Made by a program: the position numbers and the translations under genes
Source of the DNA: an uncultured Flavobacteriaceae bacterium
Lineage (GTDB): Bacteria > Bacteroidota > Bacteroidia > Flavobacteriales > Flavobacteriaceae
NCBI GenBank assembly: GCA_943789365.1
Contig: CALSTV010000001.1
Span: 124,001-188,000 of the forward strand
Direction of reading: 5' to 3'
DNA: 64,000 nt
Part shown: piece by piece, positions 34,326-42,436 of the stretch
How the letters are laid out: each line of letters begins with the position of its first letter
Numbering within the stretch: the first letter of the stretch is position 1
The notes under the pieces: generated by a model
Seen by the model: the letters and a program-made list of their open reading frames with translations, nothing else
The model's database searches: none
Told to the model about the DNA's origin: nothing

Positions 34326-35513
34326 ATGAATAAAACAGCATATATTATTGAAGGGTACAGAACCGCTGTAGGAAAAGCTCCAAAAGGGGTATTCCGATTT
34401 AAAAGACCTGATGAGCTCGCTGCTGAAACCATTGAGCACTTATTAAAAAACGTTCCTCAATTGGACAAAGCGAGAATCGATGATGTCATCGTTGGAAACG
34501 CAATGCCCGAAGCTGAACAAGGATTAAACATAGGGCGATTAATTTCTCTTATGGGCCTTAAGATCGAAACTGTGGCAGGTATGACCGTTAACAGGTACTG
34601 TGCTTCAGGGTTGGAAACCATTAGTATCGCAGCTGCAAAAATACAATCGGGAATGGCAGATTGCATTATTGCGGGTGGTGTTGAAAGCATGAGTTATATT
34701 CCAATGGGAGGCTATAGAGCTGTACCAAATTACAAAGCTGCTAAGGAAGGTCATGAAGATTATTATTGGGGAATGGGGCTAACAGCCGAGGCAGTTGCTA
34801 ATCAATACAAGGTATCTAGAGAAGATCAAGATGCATTTGCCTTGCATTCACATCAAAAAGCTTTGAAAGCCCTTGATGAAAACAAATTTGAAAAAGATAT
34901 TGTCCCCATACATGTGCAAGAAATTTTTATTGATAAAAATAATAAAAAGCAAGAGAAAAGCTATACGGTATCCAAAGATGAAGGTCCTAGACGAAACACA
35001 TCTATAGAAGCGTTGTCGAAATTAAAACCTGTTTTCGCTAATAATGGAAGTGTCACTGCAGGAAATTCGTCGCAAATGAGTGATGGGGCTGCATTTGTTT
35101 TGGTGATGAGTGAGGCCATGGTAAAAGAATTGAATCTAGAACCCATTGCTAGAATGGTATCTTTTGCAGTGGCAGGCGTCCCCCCAAAAATAATGGGAAT
35201 TGGTCCAGTTAAGGCAATTCCAAAAGCACTTGACAATGCCGGCTTGAAATTAAAAGATATTGAATTGATTGAGTTAAACGAAGCTTTTGCTTCCCAATCA
35301 CTTGCCGTTATGAGAACTTTAGATATCAATCAAGAACTCGTAAATGTAAACGGAGGAGCAATCTCGTTAGGACATCCTTTAGGCTGTACTGGTGCTAAAT
35401 TATCCGTTCAGCTATTTAACGAAATGAGAAGAAGAAAAAACAAATACGGTATGGTAACTATGTGTGTTGGTACAGGGCAAGGAGCCGCAGGAATCTATGA
35501 GTTTTTAAAATAA
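34326..35513 (+). CDS. fadA: Acetyl-CoA C-acyltransferase (3-ketoacyl-CoA thiolase)
   Basis: A 395-residue thiolase. The nucleophilic Cys92 is in VNRYCASGLETI, the active-site GHPLGCTGAKL gives His, and MCVGTGQGAAGIYEF carries the second catalytic Cys. It cleaves 3-ketoacyl-CoA to acetyl-CoA and a shortened acyl-CoA, completing the beta-oxidation cycle with FadN. The 79-bp spacer upstream has no visible feature, and it is followed by fadE at 27 bp. Typical length for the degradative class. Confidence 0.95.
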   Translation: MNKTAYIIEGYRTAVGKAPKGVFRFKRPDELAAETIEHLLKNVPQLDKARIDDVIVGNAMPEAEQGLNIGRLISLMGLKIETVAGMTVNRYCASGLETISIAAAKIQSGMADCIIAGGVESMSYIPMGGYRAVPNYKAAKEGHEDYYWGMGLTAEAVANQYKVSREDQDAFALHSHQKALKALDENKFEKDIVPIHVQEIFIDKNNKKQEKSYTVSKDEGPRRNTSIEALSKLKPVFANNGSVTAGNSSQMSDGAAFVLVMSEAMVKELNLEPIARMVSFAVAGVPPKIMGIGPVKAIPKALDNAGLKLKDIELIELNEAFASQSLAVMRTLDINQELVNVNGGAISLGHPLGCTGAKLSVQLFNEMRRRKNKYGMVTMCVGTGQGAAGIYEFLK

Positions 35514-35539
35514 TAAAATTGCAACTAAAAAACAAAGGT

Positions 35540-37333
35540 ATGGAAACTATTAAAGGAGGTGAGTTTTTACTCAAAGAAACAACTGCAGACAATATATTCA
35601 TCACTGAAGAATTCAGTGAAGAACAACAAATGATAAAAGCTTCCATTCAAGAATTTATCGACAAAGAGGTATGGCCATTTAAGGAACGATTCGAAAACAA
35701 AGATTATGCCTTTACGGTTGAAATCATGAATAAAGCGGCTGAAATGGGCTTGTTAAGCGTATCTGTACCGGAAAATTATGGCGGTATGGGAATGGGGTTT
35801 GTTTCCACTATGTTGGTCTGTGATTATATTTCTGGCGCCTCAGGATCACTTGCAACCGCCTATGGTGCGCACACAGGAATTGGCACCATGCCTATCCTCC
35901 TGTATGGAACAGAAGCGCAAAAGGAAAAATACATTCCTAAATTAGCCTCTGGAGAATGGTTTGGTTCTTATTGCTTGACTGAGCCCGAAGCTGGTTCGGA
36001 TGCAAATTCTGGAAAAACCAAAGCTGTTCTTTCGGAAGATGGTAAACACTATTCGATTAGCGGACAAAAAATGTGGATTTCAAATGCAGGTTTTTGTAGT
36101 TTGATGATTGTTTTTGCAAGAATTGAGGACGACAAAAATATTTCTGCTTTTATTGTTGAATACGACGCTCAAAACCCAAATGGCATTAGTTTGGGCGAAG
36201 AGGAAAACAAACTAGGCATCCATGCTTCATCTACACGTCAAGTATTCTTTAGTGAAACAAAGGTTCCAGTAGAAAACATGCTCTCCCAAAGAGGTAAAGG
36301 GTTTAAAATTGCTTTAAACTCACTCAATGTGGGAAGAATAAAATTGGCTGCTGCCTGTTTAGACGCCTGTAGAAGGGTCACAACGGAAGCTGTCATTTAT
36401 GCCACGCAGAGAAAACAATTCAAAACCTCAATTGCCTCGTTTGGTGCTATACAATACAAATTAGCTGAAATGGCTACCAAGACCTATGTTTCAGATTCAG
36501 GAAGCTATAGAGCCGCAAAAGACATACAAAATAAAATCGACGAATTTATAGCCGCAGGTGCAACAAAACAGGAAGCTGAATTAAAAGGTGTAGAAGAATA
36601 CGCCATTGAATGTGCGCTTTTAAAAGTATACGCCTCAGAAGCTACTCAATATATTACGGATGAAGGTATTCAAATATTTGGGGGTATGGGATTCTCAAAA
36701 GACACCCCTATGGAAGCCGCCTGGAGAGATGCAAGAATTGGACGAATCTATGAAGGAACAAACGAAATAAACAGACTTCTCAGTGTTGGAATGTTACTAA
36801 AAAAAGCTTTTGAAGGTAAATTAGACCTCATTACTCCTGCTCAGCAAGTCGCTTCAGACCTTATGTCAATTCCTTCTTTTGACACACCCGATTATAGCAA
36901 CTTATTTTCAGAGGAAAAAGAAATGATTGCAAAGGCTAAAAAATGTTTTTTAATGTTGGCTGGAAAAGCTGTTGAAACTTTCGGTATGGAACTGGAAAAC
37001 CAACAACAAATTGTGTTGGCAGCAGCAGATATAATGATGGAAACCTATTTGGCAGAATCAGCTTTATTAAAAACAGAAAAACTGGTAGGTAAAACTTCCG
37101 AGAAAGAATGTGTAGCCCAAATTGCAATGGTTAAACTTAACTTATACAATGCTGTTGAAACTATAGTCGCAAAAGGTAAAGAAGCCATCATTTCATTTAC
37201 AGAGGGAGACGAACAAAGAATGCTTTTGACTGGTCTCAGACGGTTTACAAAATATGAAAATTACCCAAACATTGTCAATTTAAGAAGAACTATTGCCCAA
37301 AAATTGATACAAGACAATGCATATCAATTTTAA
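35540..37333 (+). CDS. fadE: Acyl-CoA dehydrogenase, FadE type
   Basis: From ATG 35540 (METIKGGEFLLKET), 597 residues. The FAD-binding motifs are YCLTEPEAGSDANSG and KMWISNAGFCSLMIVF, and IYEGTNEINRLLSVGMLLKKA closes the catalytic domain; a further 150 residues form a helical C-terminal extension of the FadE-long type. An in-frame TTG at 35519 would extend it by 7 residues but lacks support. It introduces the trans-2 double bond into acyl-CoA, feeding FadN. Last gene of the MarR-fadN-fadA-fadE unit; a hairpin overlaps its stop. Confidence 0.93.
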   Translation: METIKGGEFLLKETTADNIFITEEFSEEQQMIKASIQEFIDKEVWPFKERFENKDYAFTVEIMNKAAEMGLLSVSVPENYGGMGMGFVSTMLVCDYISGASGSLATAYGAHTGIGTMPILLYGTEAQKEKYIPKLASGEWFGSYCLTEPEAGSDANSGKTKAVLSEDGKHYSISGQKMWISNAGFCSLMIVFARIEDDKNISAFIVEYDAQNPNGISLGEEENKLGIHASSTRQVFFSETKVPVENMLSQRGKGFKIALNSLNVGRIKLAAACLDACRRVTTEAVIYATQRKQFKTSIASFGAIQYKLAEMATKTYVSDSGSYRAAKDIQNKIDEFIAAGATKQEAELKGVEEYAIECALLKVYASEATQYITDEGIQIFGGMGFSKDTPMEAAWRDARIGRIYEGTNEINRLLSVGMLLKKAFEGKLDLITPAQQVASDLMSIPSFDTPDYSNLFSEEKEMIAKAKKCFLMLAGKAVETFGMELENQQQIVLAAADIMMETYLAESALLKTEKLVGKTSEKECVAQIAMVKLNLYNAVETIVAKGKEAIISFTEGDEQRMLLTGLRRFTKYENYPNIVNLRRTIAQKLIQDNAYQF

Positions 37334-37348
37334 AAGCAGTTTGCTTTT
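37332..37348 (+). terminator. Possible weak terminator after fadE
   Basis: AAAAGCA (37332-37338) pairs with TGCTTTT (37342-37348) around a 3-nt loop, overlapping the fadE stop codon. The stem is 7 bp, with a poor T run, so activity is uncertain. Confidence 0.3.
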
Positions 37349-37400
37349 CAATTGTATAAAAAGAATGCATAACCTATATCATTAGTTTTTACCTTTTGAC

Positions 37401-37408
37401 TATCTTTG
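37401..37408 (+). promoter_or_regulatory. Candidate -7 box before the 61-residue protein
   Basis: TATCTTTG matches TAnnTTTG and lies 19 nt before the ATG at 37428. No clear TTG lies at the -33 position. Confidence 0.4.
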
Positions 37409-37427
37409 TGGCTCAATAAAGACATCG

Positions 37428-37613
37428 ATGAAACTTCTATTTATTACAGTACTGTTACTTGCACTTGCTTTTGCTGGAATCGCTATAAAAATATGGGCGA
37501 AGAAAGACGGAAAATTTTCGGGAACTTGTGCCAGTCAAAATTCAAATTTTAATGAAAAAGGAGAACCTTGCGGATTTTGTGGAAAAATGCCTGAGGATTG
37601 TGAAAATAAGTAA
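37428..37613 (+). CDS. Small Cys-rich membrane or secreted protein
   Basis: A 61-residue protein with an N-terminal hydrophobic helix (LLFITVLLLALAFAGIAI) and a short polar tail holding four Cys: CASQN, then CGFCGKMPEDC, a CxxC plus flanking Cys pattern. It may bind metal or an iron-sulfur cluster, or form disulfides outside the membrane. It is a conserved kind of Flavobacteriaceae 'membrane or secreted' small protein. It precedes the glycosyltransferase gene by 3 bp, so is likely co-transcribed. Function unknown. Confidence 0.72.
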   Translation: MKLLFITVLLLALAFAGIAIKIWAKKDGKFSGTCASQNSNFNEKGEPCGFCGKMPEDCENK

Positions 37614-37616
37614 AAT

Positions 37617-38720
37617 ATGCTGTCCTACCTATTACTAAGTTTTAGTGTAGTTGTAGCCATACAATGTATATACTACCTGCTTTATGCTACAATCATTTTC
37701 GAAAAGAAAAGCAGTAAAGAAAAAGCTAGCACACCTATTTCAATTGTGATTTGTGCTAAAAACGAAGCTGAAAACCTAGTACAATTCTTACCTAGTATTT
37801 TAAAACAAACCTATGAGGCTCCTTTTGAAATTGTATTGATAAATGATCGGTCTACAGACAATACTCTTGAAGTTATGCATAATTTTGCCTTGCATAATTC
37901 TCATATTAAAATAGTAAATGTTGAAAATTGCGAGAATTTTTGGGGAAATAAGAAATATGCCCTTACACTAGGAATAAAGGCAGCTACTTATGAACATTTA
38001 ATTTTGACTGATGCAGATTGTAAGGCAAATTCTAATCGTTGGCTACAAACAATAAGCAGTCAATTCACAAATCAAACAAAAGTTATTTTAGGTTATGGTG
38101 CTTACCAAAAAGTGAAATTCTCTCTTTTAAATAAACTTATTCGGTATGAAACCCTTTTAACCGCAATTCAATATTTCTCTTATGCAAAACTAGGTACTCC
38201 GTATATGGGGGTTGGAAGAAATTTAGCGTATACAAAATCTGACTTCTTTAAGGTGAATGGTTTTATCAAACATATTGACATAAAGTCTGGTGACGACGAT
38301 TTATTTATCAACGAAATTGCATCAAAAAAGAATACTACCTATACTTTAGCCCCCGCTAGTTATACCACATCTGTACCAAAAAGAACATGGTCTTCATGGA
38401 TTTTGCAAAAAAGAAGGCATATATCAACGGCTAAACACTATAAATTACACCATAAAATTGGCCTTGGTTTATTCTACAGTTCTCAATTACTCTTTTTTGT
38501 GCTTGGTAGTCTACTTCTTATTCTTGAAGAGCAATTGCAACCTGTGTATTTACTTATTGCAATTAGATATTTTGTTTTTATGCTAGCCATCGGTTTGACT
38601 TCACAAAAATTAAATGAAAAAGATTTGATTGTAAGCGCACCATTTACAGAAATTACACTTATTTTTATTCAGCTATTCGTATTTATTAAAAATAAGTTTT
38701 CAACACCAACGCATTGGTAG
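37617..38720 (+). CDS. Family-2 glycosyltransferase, membrane-bound
   Basis: A 367-residue protein with an N-terminal membrane helix, a GT2 domain at about 35-260 (VICAKNEAENLVQFLPSIL, VLINDRSTDNT, LTDADCKANSNRW with the metal-binding DAD), and three C-terminal helices. The QxxRW-like motif is QKRRHISTA. GT2 enzymes transfer a sugar from a nucleotide-sugar to lipid or glycan. The donor and acceptor are not evident. It follows the Cys-rich gene by 3 bp and precedes the ECF sigma gene by 15 bp. Confidence 0.85.
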   Translation: MLSYLLLSFSVVVAIQCIYYLLYATIIFEKKSSKEKASTPISIVICAKNEAENLVQFLPSILKQTYEAPFEIVLINDRSTDNTLEVMHNFALHNSHIKIVNVENCENFWGNKKYALTLGIKAATYEHLILTDADCKANSNRWLQTISSQFTNQTKVILGYGAYQKVKFSLLNKLIRYETLLTAIQYFSYAKLGTPYMGVGRNLAYTKSDFFKVNGFIKHIDIKSGDDDLFINEIASKKNTTYTLAPASYTTSVPKRTWSSWILQKRRHISTAKHYKLHHKIGLGLFYSSQLLFFVLGSLLLILEEQLQPVYLLIAIRYFVFMLAIGLTSQKLNEKDLIVSAPFTEITLIFIQLFVFIKNKFSTPTHW

Positions 38721-38735
38721 CAATTATTTGATGAA

Positions 38736-39284
38736 ATGACTCAAGACATTCGAGACCACATTACTAACGCAAAACACAAAAAGCAAGCGGCATTCAAGGC
38801 ATTGTTAAATTACTATTGGAATGATATATATGCCTTTCAACTCTCAAAGACAAAAAACGAAAATTCAGCTGAAGACATAACAATTCAAACATTTTCTAAA
38901 GCATTTGATAAAATAGCCCAATACAACGAAGCCTATAATTTTAAAACTTGGTTGCTCTCTATCTCAAGCAATTTACATATTGATGAATTGAGAAAAAACA
39001 AACGCGATACAATTCCTTTAGATGAGGCCAACCATAAGGCATATGACATTAGTGATTCGGCTCCGTCTCCAGAGGACAAATTGATTATTGAACAAAATTT
39101 GGAGCAACTATTGCTCTACATTAAACAGTTAAAGCCCCATTACCAAAAGGTAATACATTTAAGGTATTTTCAAGAAATGAGTTATAAGGAAATAGCAAAC
39201 GAATTAGAAGAGCCTCTTAACAACATAAAAGTGAAGTTGCTCAGAGCAAAAAAACTATTATCCGAGATAATTAAAAACAGCTAA
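38736..39284 (+). CDS. ECF-type RNA polymerase sigma factor
   Basis: A 182-residue sigma factor. Region 2 is seen as DITIQTFSKAFDKIAQYNEAYNFKTWLLSIS and region 4 as HYQKVIHLRYFQEMSYKEIANELE, with the linker between. A cotranscribed anti-sigma gene is absent; the next gene is the small PID-CTERM-like protein. The first ATG at 38731 is followed at once by TGA, so the start at 38736 is used. Targets are unknown. Confidence 0.85.
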   Translation: MTQDIRDHITNAKHKKQAAFKALLNYYWNDIYAFQLSKTKNENSAEDITIQTFSKAFDKIAQYNEAYNFKTWLLSISSNLHIDELRKNKRDTIPLDEANHKAYDISDSAPSPEDKLIIEQNLEQLLLYIKQLKPHYQKVIHLRYFQEMSYKEIANELEEPLNNIKVKLLRAKKLLSEIIKNS

Positions 39285-39323
39285 CTGTTGCCCTTACAAA
39301 CCAGCCCAATTTTAGTTTATCCC

Positions 39324-39449
39324 TATCGCTCACACAGTTAACCTATGTTTACTATATAACCTAAAACATGGTTAAACTCTTTAATAAATAGTATATTTAA
39401 TTTAAATACAATAATTTTGTGATAACTGTGTTTCTTATAGTGAGCGATA
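39324..39449. repeat. Long nested inverted repeat around the PID-CTERM gene promoter
   Basis: TATCGCTCAC (39324-39333) is exactly complementary to GTGAGCGATA (39440-39449). Inside, ACAGTTA (39334-39340) pairs with TAACTGT (39423-39429), the right arm having 10 extra nt. A further nested pair TTAACC/GGTTAA and ATGTTT/AAACAT lies within 39338-39375. The element brackets a -7 box. It could be a small non-autonomous transposon remnant or a pair of operators. Confidence 0.65.
39412..39419 (+). promoter_or_regulatory. Candidate -7 box for the PID-CTERM-like gene
   Basis: TAATTTTG matches TAnnTTTG, placed 45 nt before the ATG at 39465, between the arms of the long inverted repeat. No clear TTG at -33. 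Confidence 0.4.
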
Positions 39450-39464
39450 CTATTTAATACTTGA

Positions 39465-39641
39465 ATGATTTTGAAAATAATTAAACCCCAAATACTTTTC
39501 ATCTTTACACTACTTTGTTGTGGTGTTTATGCGCAAGGAGGACCTCCTCCTCCGCCGCCGCCGCCAGGTTTACCTATAGACGGAGGTGTGTTGTTTTTAA
39601 CTGCAATGGCAGTAGCGTATGGAATTAAAAAACTAAAATAG
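39465..39641 (+). CDS. Small secreted protein with PID-CTERM-like sorting tail
   Basis: ATG 39465 (in-frame TTG 39471 is an alternative) to TAG 39639-39641 gives 58 residues. A signal peptide (LFIFTLLCCGVYAQ) precedes GG, eight prolines, then LPIDGGVLFLTAMAVAYGIKK and a basic end. The motif PIDGG, a hydrophobic helix and a basic end resemble the Bacteroidota PID-CTERM domain, a substrate tail for exosortase-like transpeptidases. The mature protein would be almost only proline plus this tail. It ends before a strong bidirectional terminator. The sorting assignment is from memory of the family. Confidence 0.65.
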   Translation: MILKIIKPQILFIFTLLCCGVYAQGGPPPPPPPPGLPIDGGVLFLTAMAVAYGIKKLK

Positions 39642-39670
39642 AAAACAAAACCTATTATACATATTGAGCA

Positions 39671-39711
39671 AAAAAAAGACTGTTATTAAAATAACAGTCT
39701 TTTTTTTTTTA
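39671..39711. terminator. Bidirectional intrinsic terminator
   Basis: AAAAAAAGACTGTTAT, then a TAAA loop, then ATAACAGTCTTTTTTTTTT forms a stem of more than 12 bp with a T run on the plus strand and the mirror-image A run for the minus strand. It separates the PID-CTERM gene from convergent rny, so it can end transcripts from both sides. Confidence 0.85.
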
Positions 39712-39723
39712 TTGGCTTATATA

Positions 39724-41295
39724 TTATTTTGCAACATTTACTGCCCTAGTTTCTCTAATAACAGTTACTTTAACTTGTCCTGGATACGTCATATCGTTTT
39801 GTATCTTCTGAGAAATACTGAATGACAGATCAGCAGCTTTTTCATCGGTAACTTTAGAACTTTCTACCAACACGCGTAATTCTCTACCAGCCTGTATTGC
39901 ATATGCCTTTTGTACTCCTTTAAAACCAATTGCCAAATCTTCAAGATCCTTTAAACGTTGAATATACGAATCTAATACTTGTCTTCTTGCTCCTGGTCTA
40001 GCACCAGAAATGGCATCACATACCTGAACTATTGGAGCGTATAAAGTCTTCATTTCAATTTCATCGTGGTGCGCACCAATTGCATTACAAACGTCGGCTT
40101 TCTCACCGTACTTCTCAGCCCATTCCATACCCAATAAAGCGTGTGGCAATTCTGTTTCTGTATCTGGCACTTTACCAATATCATGTAAGAGTCCTGCGCG
40201 TTTGGCTATTTTCGGATTCAAACCTAATTCAGTCGCCATTAATGCACATAAATTAGCTACTTCTCGTGAGTGCTGTAATAAATTTTGACCATAAGAGGAT
40301 CTAAATTTCATACGCCCAACCGTTTTTACTAATTCAGGATGTAAACCGTGAATTCCTAAATCGATTACAGTACGTTTTCCTACCTCCACAATTTCTTGTT
40401 GAATTTGTTTTTCAGTCTTTTTAACAACCTCTTCAATTCTGGCAGGATGTATACGTCCATCAGTCACCAGATTGTGCATTGACAAACGTGCTACCTCTCT
40501 ACGAACGGGATCAAAACATGAAAGAATTATTGCTTCTGGAGTATCATCAACAATAATCTCCACACCTGTAGCAGCTTCTATGGCACGAATATTTCTACCT
40601 TCACGACCAATGATACGTCCTTTTACATCATCTGATTCTAAATTAAACACCGAAACACAGTTTTCAATGGACTGCTCCACTCCAACTCTTTGTATCGTGT
40701 TTAAAATTATTTTTCTAGCTTCTTGTTCCGCTGTAAGTTTAGCCTCTTCCAGTATTTCCTGAACATAAGACATAGCATCCGTTTTTGCTTCATCTTTTAG
40801 CGAAGTAATTAAATCTGATTTCGCTTCTTCTGCCGAAATTCCAGAAATCACCTCTAATTGTTCTACTTGTCTTTTGTGAACTTTTTCAACTTCAATTTCC
40901 TTTTTATCTAGGACTTCTAATTTATAGTTGTAATCTTTCTCTTTATTGAGAATCTCTTTGTTCAACCTTTTGTTTTTATCCAATTCCGCTCCTAGCTGAG
41001 ATTCCTTATCTCTAATTCTTTTCTCAACATCTCCAATCTTCTTTTCACGTGAGATTATTACTTTCTCATGTTCTGCTTTTAACTCTATAAAGCGCTCTTT
41101 CGCCTGTAATATCTTATCTTTTTTTATAGATTCTGCTTCTTTATGTGCTCCTTTAATTCTTTGGGAGGCCGTTTTTTTAGCATTTTTAATAATATTAGAA
41201 CTTTTATTTTTCTGTGTTATTTTATTGATTACCAAGCCTATTACTAAACCTAATACTGAGCCTATTAAAACTCCTGCTATCGTGATTGTTTCCAT
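39724..41295 (-). CDS. rny: Ribonuclease Y
   Basis: A 523-residue endoribonuclease. An N-terminal membrane helix (residues 6-25, [15 protein letters not shown]) is followed by a long coiled coil with a Lys/Glu repeat, a KH domain ([19 protein letters not shown]) and an HD domain ([12 protein letters not shown], then [10 protein letters not shown]). It starts mRNA decay from the membrane. Length fits the family. Between it and zapA lies a structured RNA candidate read on the same strand. Intact. Confidence 0.96.
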   Translation of the reverse strand: METITIAGVLIGSVLGLVIGLVINKITQKNKSSNIIKNAKKTASQRIKGAHKEAESIKKDKILQAKERFIELKAEHEKVIISREKKIGDVEKRIRDKESQLGAELDKNKRLNKEILNKEKDYNYKLEVLDKKEIEVEKVHKRQVEQLEVISGISAEEAKSDLITSLKDEAKTDAMSYVQEILEEAKLTAEQEARKIILNTIQRVGVEQSIENCVSVFNLESDDVKGRIIGREGRNIRAIEAATGVEIIVDDTPEAIILSCFDPVRREVARLSMHNLVTDGRIHPARIEEVVKKTEKQIQQEIVEVGKRTVIDLGIHGLHPELVKTVGRMKFRSSYGQNLLQHSREVANLCALMATELGLNPKIAKRAGLLHDIGKVPDTETELPHALLGMEWAEKYGEKADVCNAIGAHHDEIEMKTLYAPIVQVCDAISGARPGARRQVLDSYIQRLKDLEDLAIGFKGVQKAYAIQAGRELRVLVESSKVTDEKAADLSFSISQKIQNDMTYPGQVKVTVIRETRAVNVAK

Positions 41296-41317
41296 TCGTA
41301 TGTAATTATTATATATA

Positions 41318-41480
41318 AAAAACCTACATCAGTTGGATTATATAAACTCCCAAAAATCAAGTTTAGGACTAACTAGAGGCTCAAGTATCCGAATAATTTC
41401 GGCGCGCTTTTACAACTATGACTCATCCTTTTTAATGGAATTGCGTTGAGTTTATCAAACATTAACCAATGTAGGCAGTA
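41318..41480 (-). ncRNA. ssrS: Probable 6S RNA (6S-Flavo type)
   Basis: A noncoding stretch between zapA and rny folds on the minus strand as a long interrupted hairpin: closing stem of CCTACAT (41469-41475, read leftward) with ATGTAGG (41323-41329), then ATAAACTC with GAGTTTAT (41448-41455 and 41342-41349), and a small apical hairpin CCGAA-loop-TTCGG (41389-41402). A T run follows the closing stem. A long rod with an open centre mimics an open promoter, the hallmark of 6S RNA. The ssrS gene sits beside zapA in many bacteria. End points are approximate. Confidence 0.68.
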
Positions 41481-41502
41481 CTTTCTGTTTATGAAAAAAA
41501 CA

Positions 41503-41796
41503 TTATTTCAAATGCGCATCTAATAATTGATGCATTTGTTTCAATTTATTTTCTGCTTTATTCGTTTCTTCTTTTTCAACAATAGTTTTAATTTCTAATT
41601 TTGAAGCAAATTGCAAGGCACACATTGCCAACACATCTTGTTTATCGCTTACCGCATAATTCTGTTCAAACTTAGAGATCAGATCATTAATCAATTCTGC
41701 CGCACGTCGTGTTCCTTGTTCCTCTATTTCGCTCGACACGTGTAAAGGATAGGTTCTACCACCTATGGCTACGTTAATTTTGATCTTTTCTATCAT
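41503..41796 (-). CDS. zapA: Cell division protein ZapA
   Basis: A 97-residue ZapA. IKINVAIGGRTYPLHVSSEIEEQG is the ZapA start (quoted in part: INVAIGGRTYPLHV), followed by RAAELINDLISKFEQNYAV and ALQFASKLEI, then a C-terminal coiled coil. It bundles FtsZ filaments at the division site. It is 12 bp after the coiled-coil gene and upstream of the RNA and rny. Length normal. Confidence 0.9.
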   Translation of the reverse strand: MIEKIKINVAIGGRTYPLHVSSEIEEQGTRRAAELINDLISKFEQNYAVSDKQDVLAMCALQFASKLEIKTIVEKEETNKAENKLKQMHQLLDAHLK

Positions 41797-41808
41797 TCAA
41801 AAATGAAC

Positions 41809-42099
41809 TTATTGATTCAAAAGGACAATACATTTGTCGATTTCACGAACCAAAGCATTTATTTTTTGTTTTGTTTCTTTACTGTTTTCTATACTACCAT
41901 CAATAGTTTTAGCGAATTTCAACAAGTCGTATTTCTCTCTAACTTGAAACAAATCTCTATCATATTGAGCATTTAACTGCTGTAAGTTACTGATACTGTT
42001 GAGTAAAATTTCATTCTCTTCTTTTAAAAAAATATATCTCTCAAGAAGTTTCTTTAATTTATCCTCTAACAAATCAACCGACTTTTCTATTGCACTCAT
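41809..42099 (-). CDS. Small coiled-coil protein, zapA operon
   Basis: A 96-residue, nearly all-helical protein (KSVDLLEDKLKKLLERYIF, then LKEENEILLNSISNLQQLN) with heptad pattern over its full length and no membrane segment. It precedes zapA by 12 bp, and similar short coiled coils accompany zapA in flavobacteria. A ZapB-like role as a ZapA partner is plausible from size and structure but is not shown. It leads the operon from a good promoter. Confidence 0.8.
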   Translation of the reverse strand: MSAIEKSVDLLEDKLKKLLERYIFLKEENEILLNSISNLQQLNAQYDRDLFQVREKYDLLKFAKTIDGSIENSKETKQKINALVREIDKCIVLLNQ

Positions 42100-42436
42100 A
42101 TGATCTGTGAATTCAAAACTATTCCTACAAAGTTAACATTCCAAAGTTAAAATACAACTATTTAAAAGTATTTTTTAACTTTTTGAAGAGTTCATAGGTT
42201 AATGTTTTGACCCCTAAGTCAATTAGTAACGATGCGCTAGTATTCGTTTCTAGCTTATATATCAACTTTGTAACCCGATTTGATCGTTTTCCAATTATTC
42301 ATTTCTCCAAACTCAAGTTTGGTTAAATGACACATTATCACAAATAACCATCACACACTTACGAAACAACTTATGTTATTTTTTTAACTTTTTTATATCT
42401 TTATTTCAATACCTAGCACCACCAAATTTAAATATT
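42100..42436. other. Divergent spacer between zapA operon and stress-protein gene
   Basis: The 337-bp stretch holds the zapA-operon promoter (42128-42157), a 16-nt perfect dyad CCAAACTCAAGTTTGG (42307-42322), and a T-rich tract just before the stress-protein gene. No coding or tRNA-like signal is seen. The dyad may be an operator. Confidence 0.5.
42128..42157 (-). promoter_or_regulatory. Promoter of the coiled-coil/zapA operon
   Basis: On the minus strand, TTG (42155-42157) is followed by 19 nt and TAACTTTG (42128-42135), a complete flavobacterial promoter. A second TAACTTTG lies at 42142-42149. The first box is 28 nt before the ATG at 42099. Confidence 0.7.

Noticed and set aside
42100-42436. 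tRNA or small RNA in the zapA/stress-protein spacer
   Set aside because: No cloverleaf, TTC-arm or terminator was found; only promoter boxes and a dyad.
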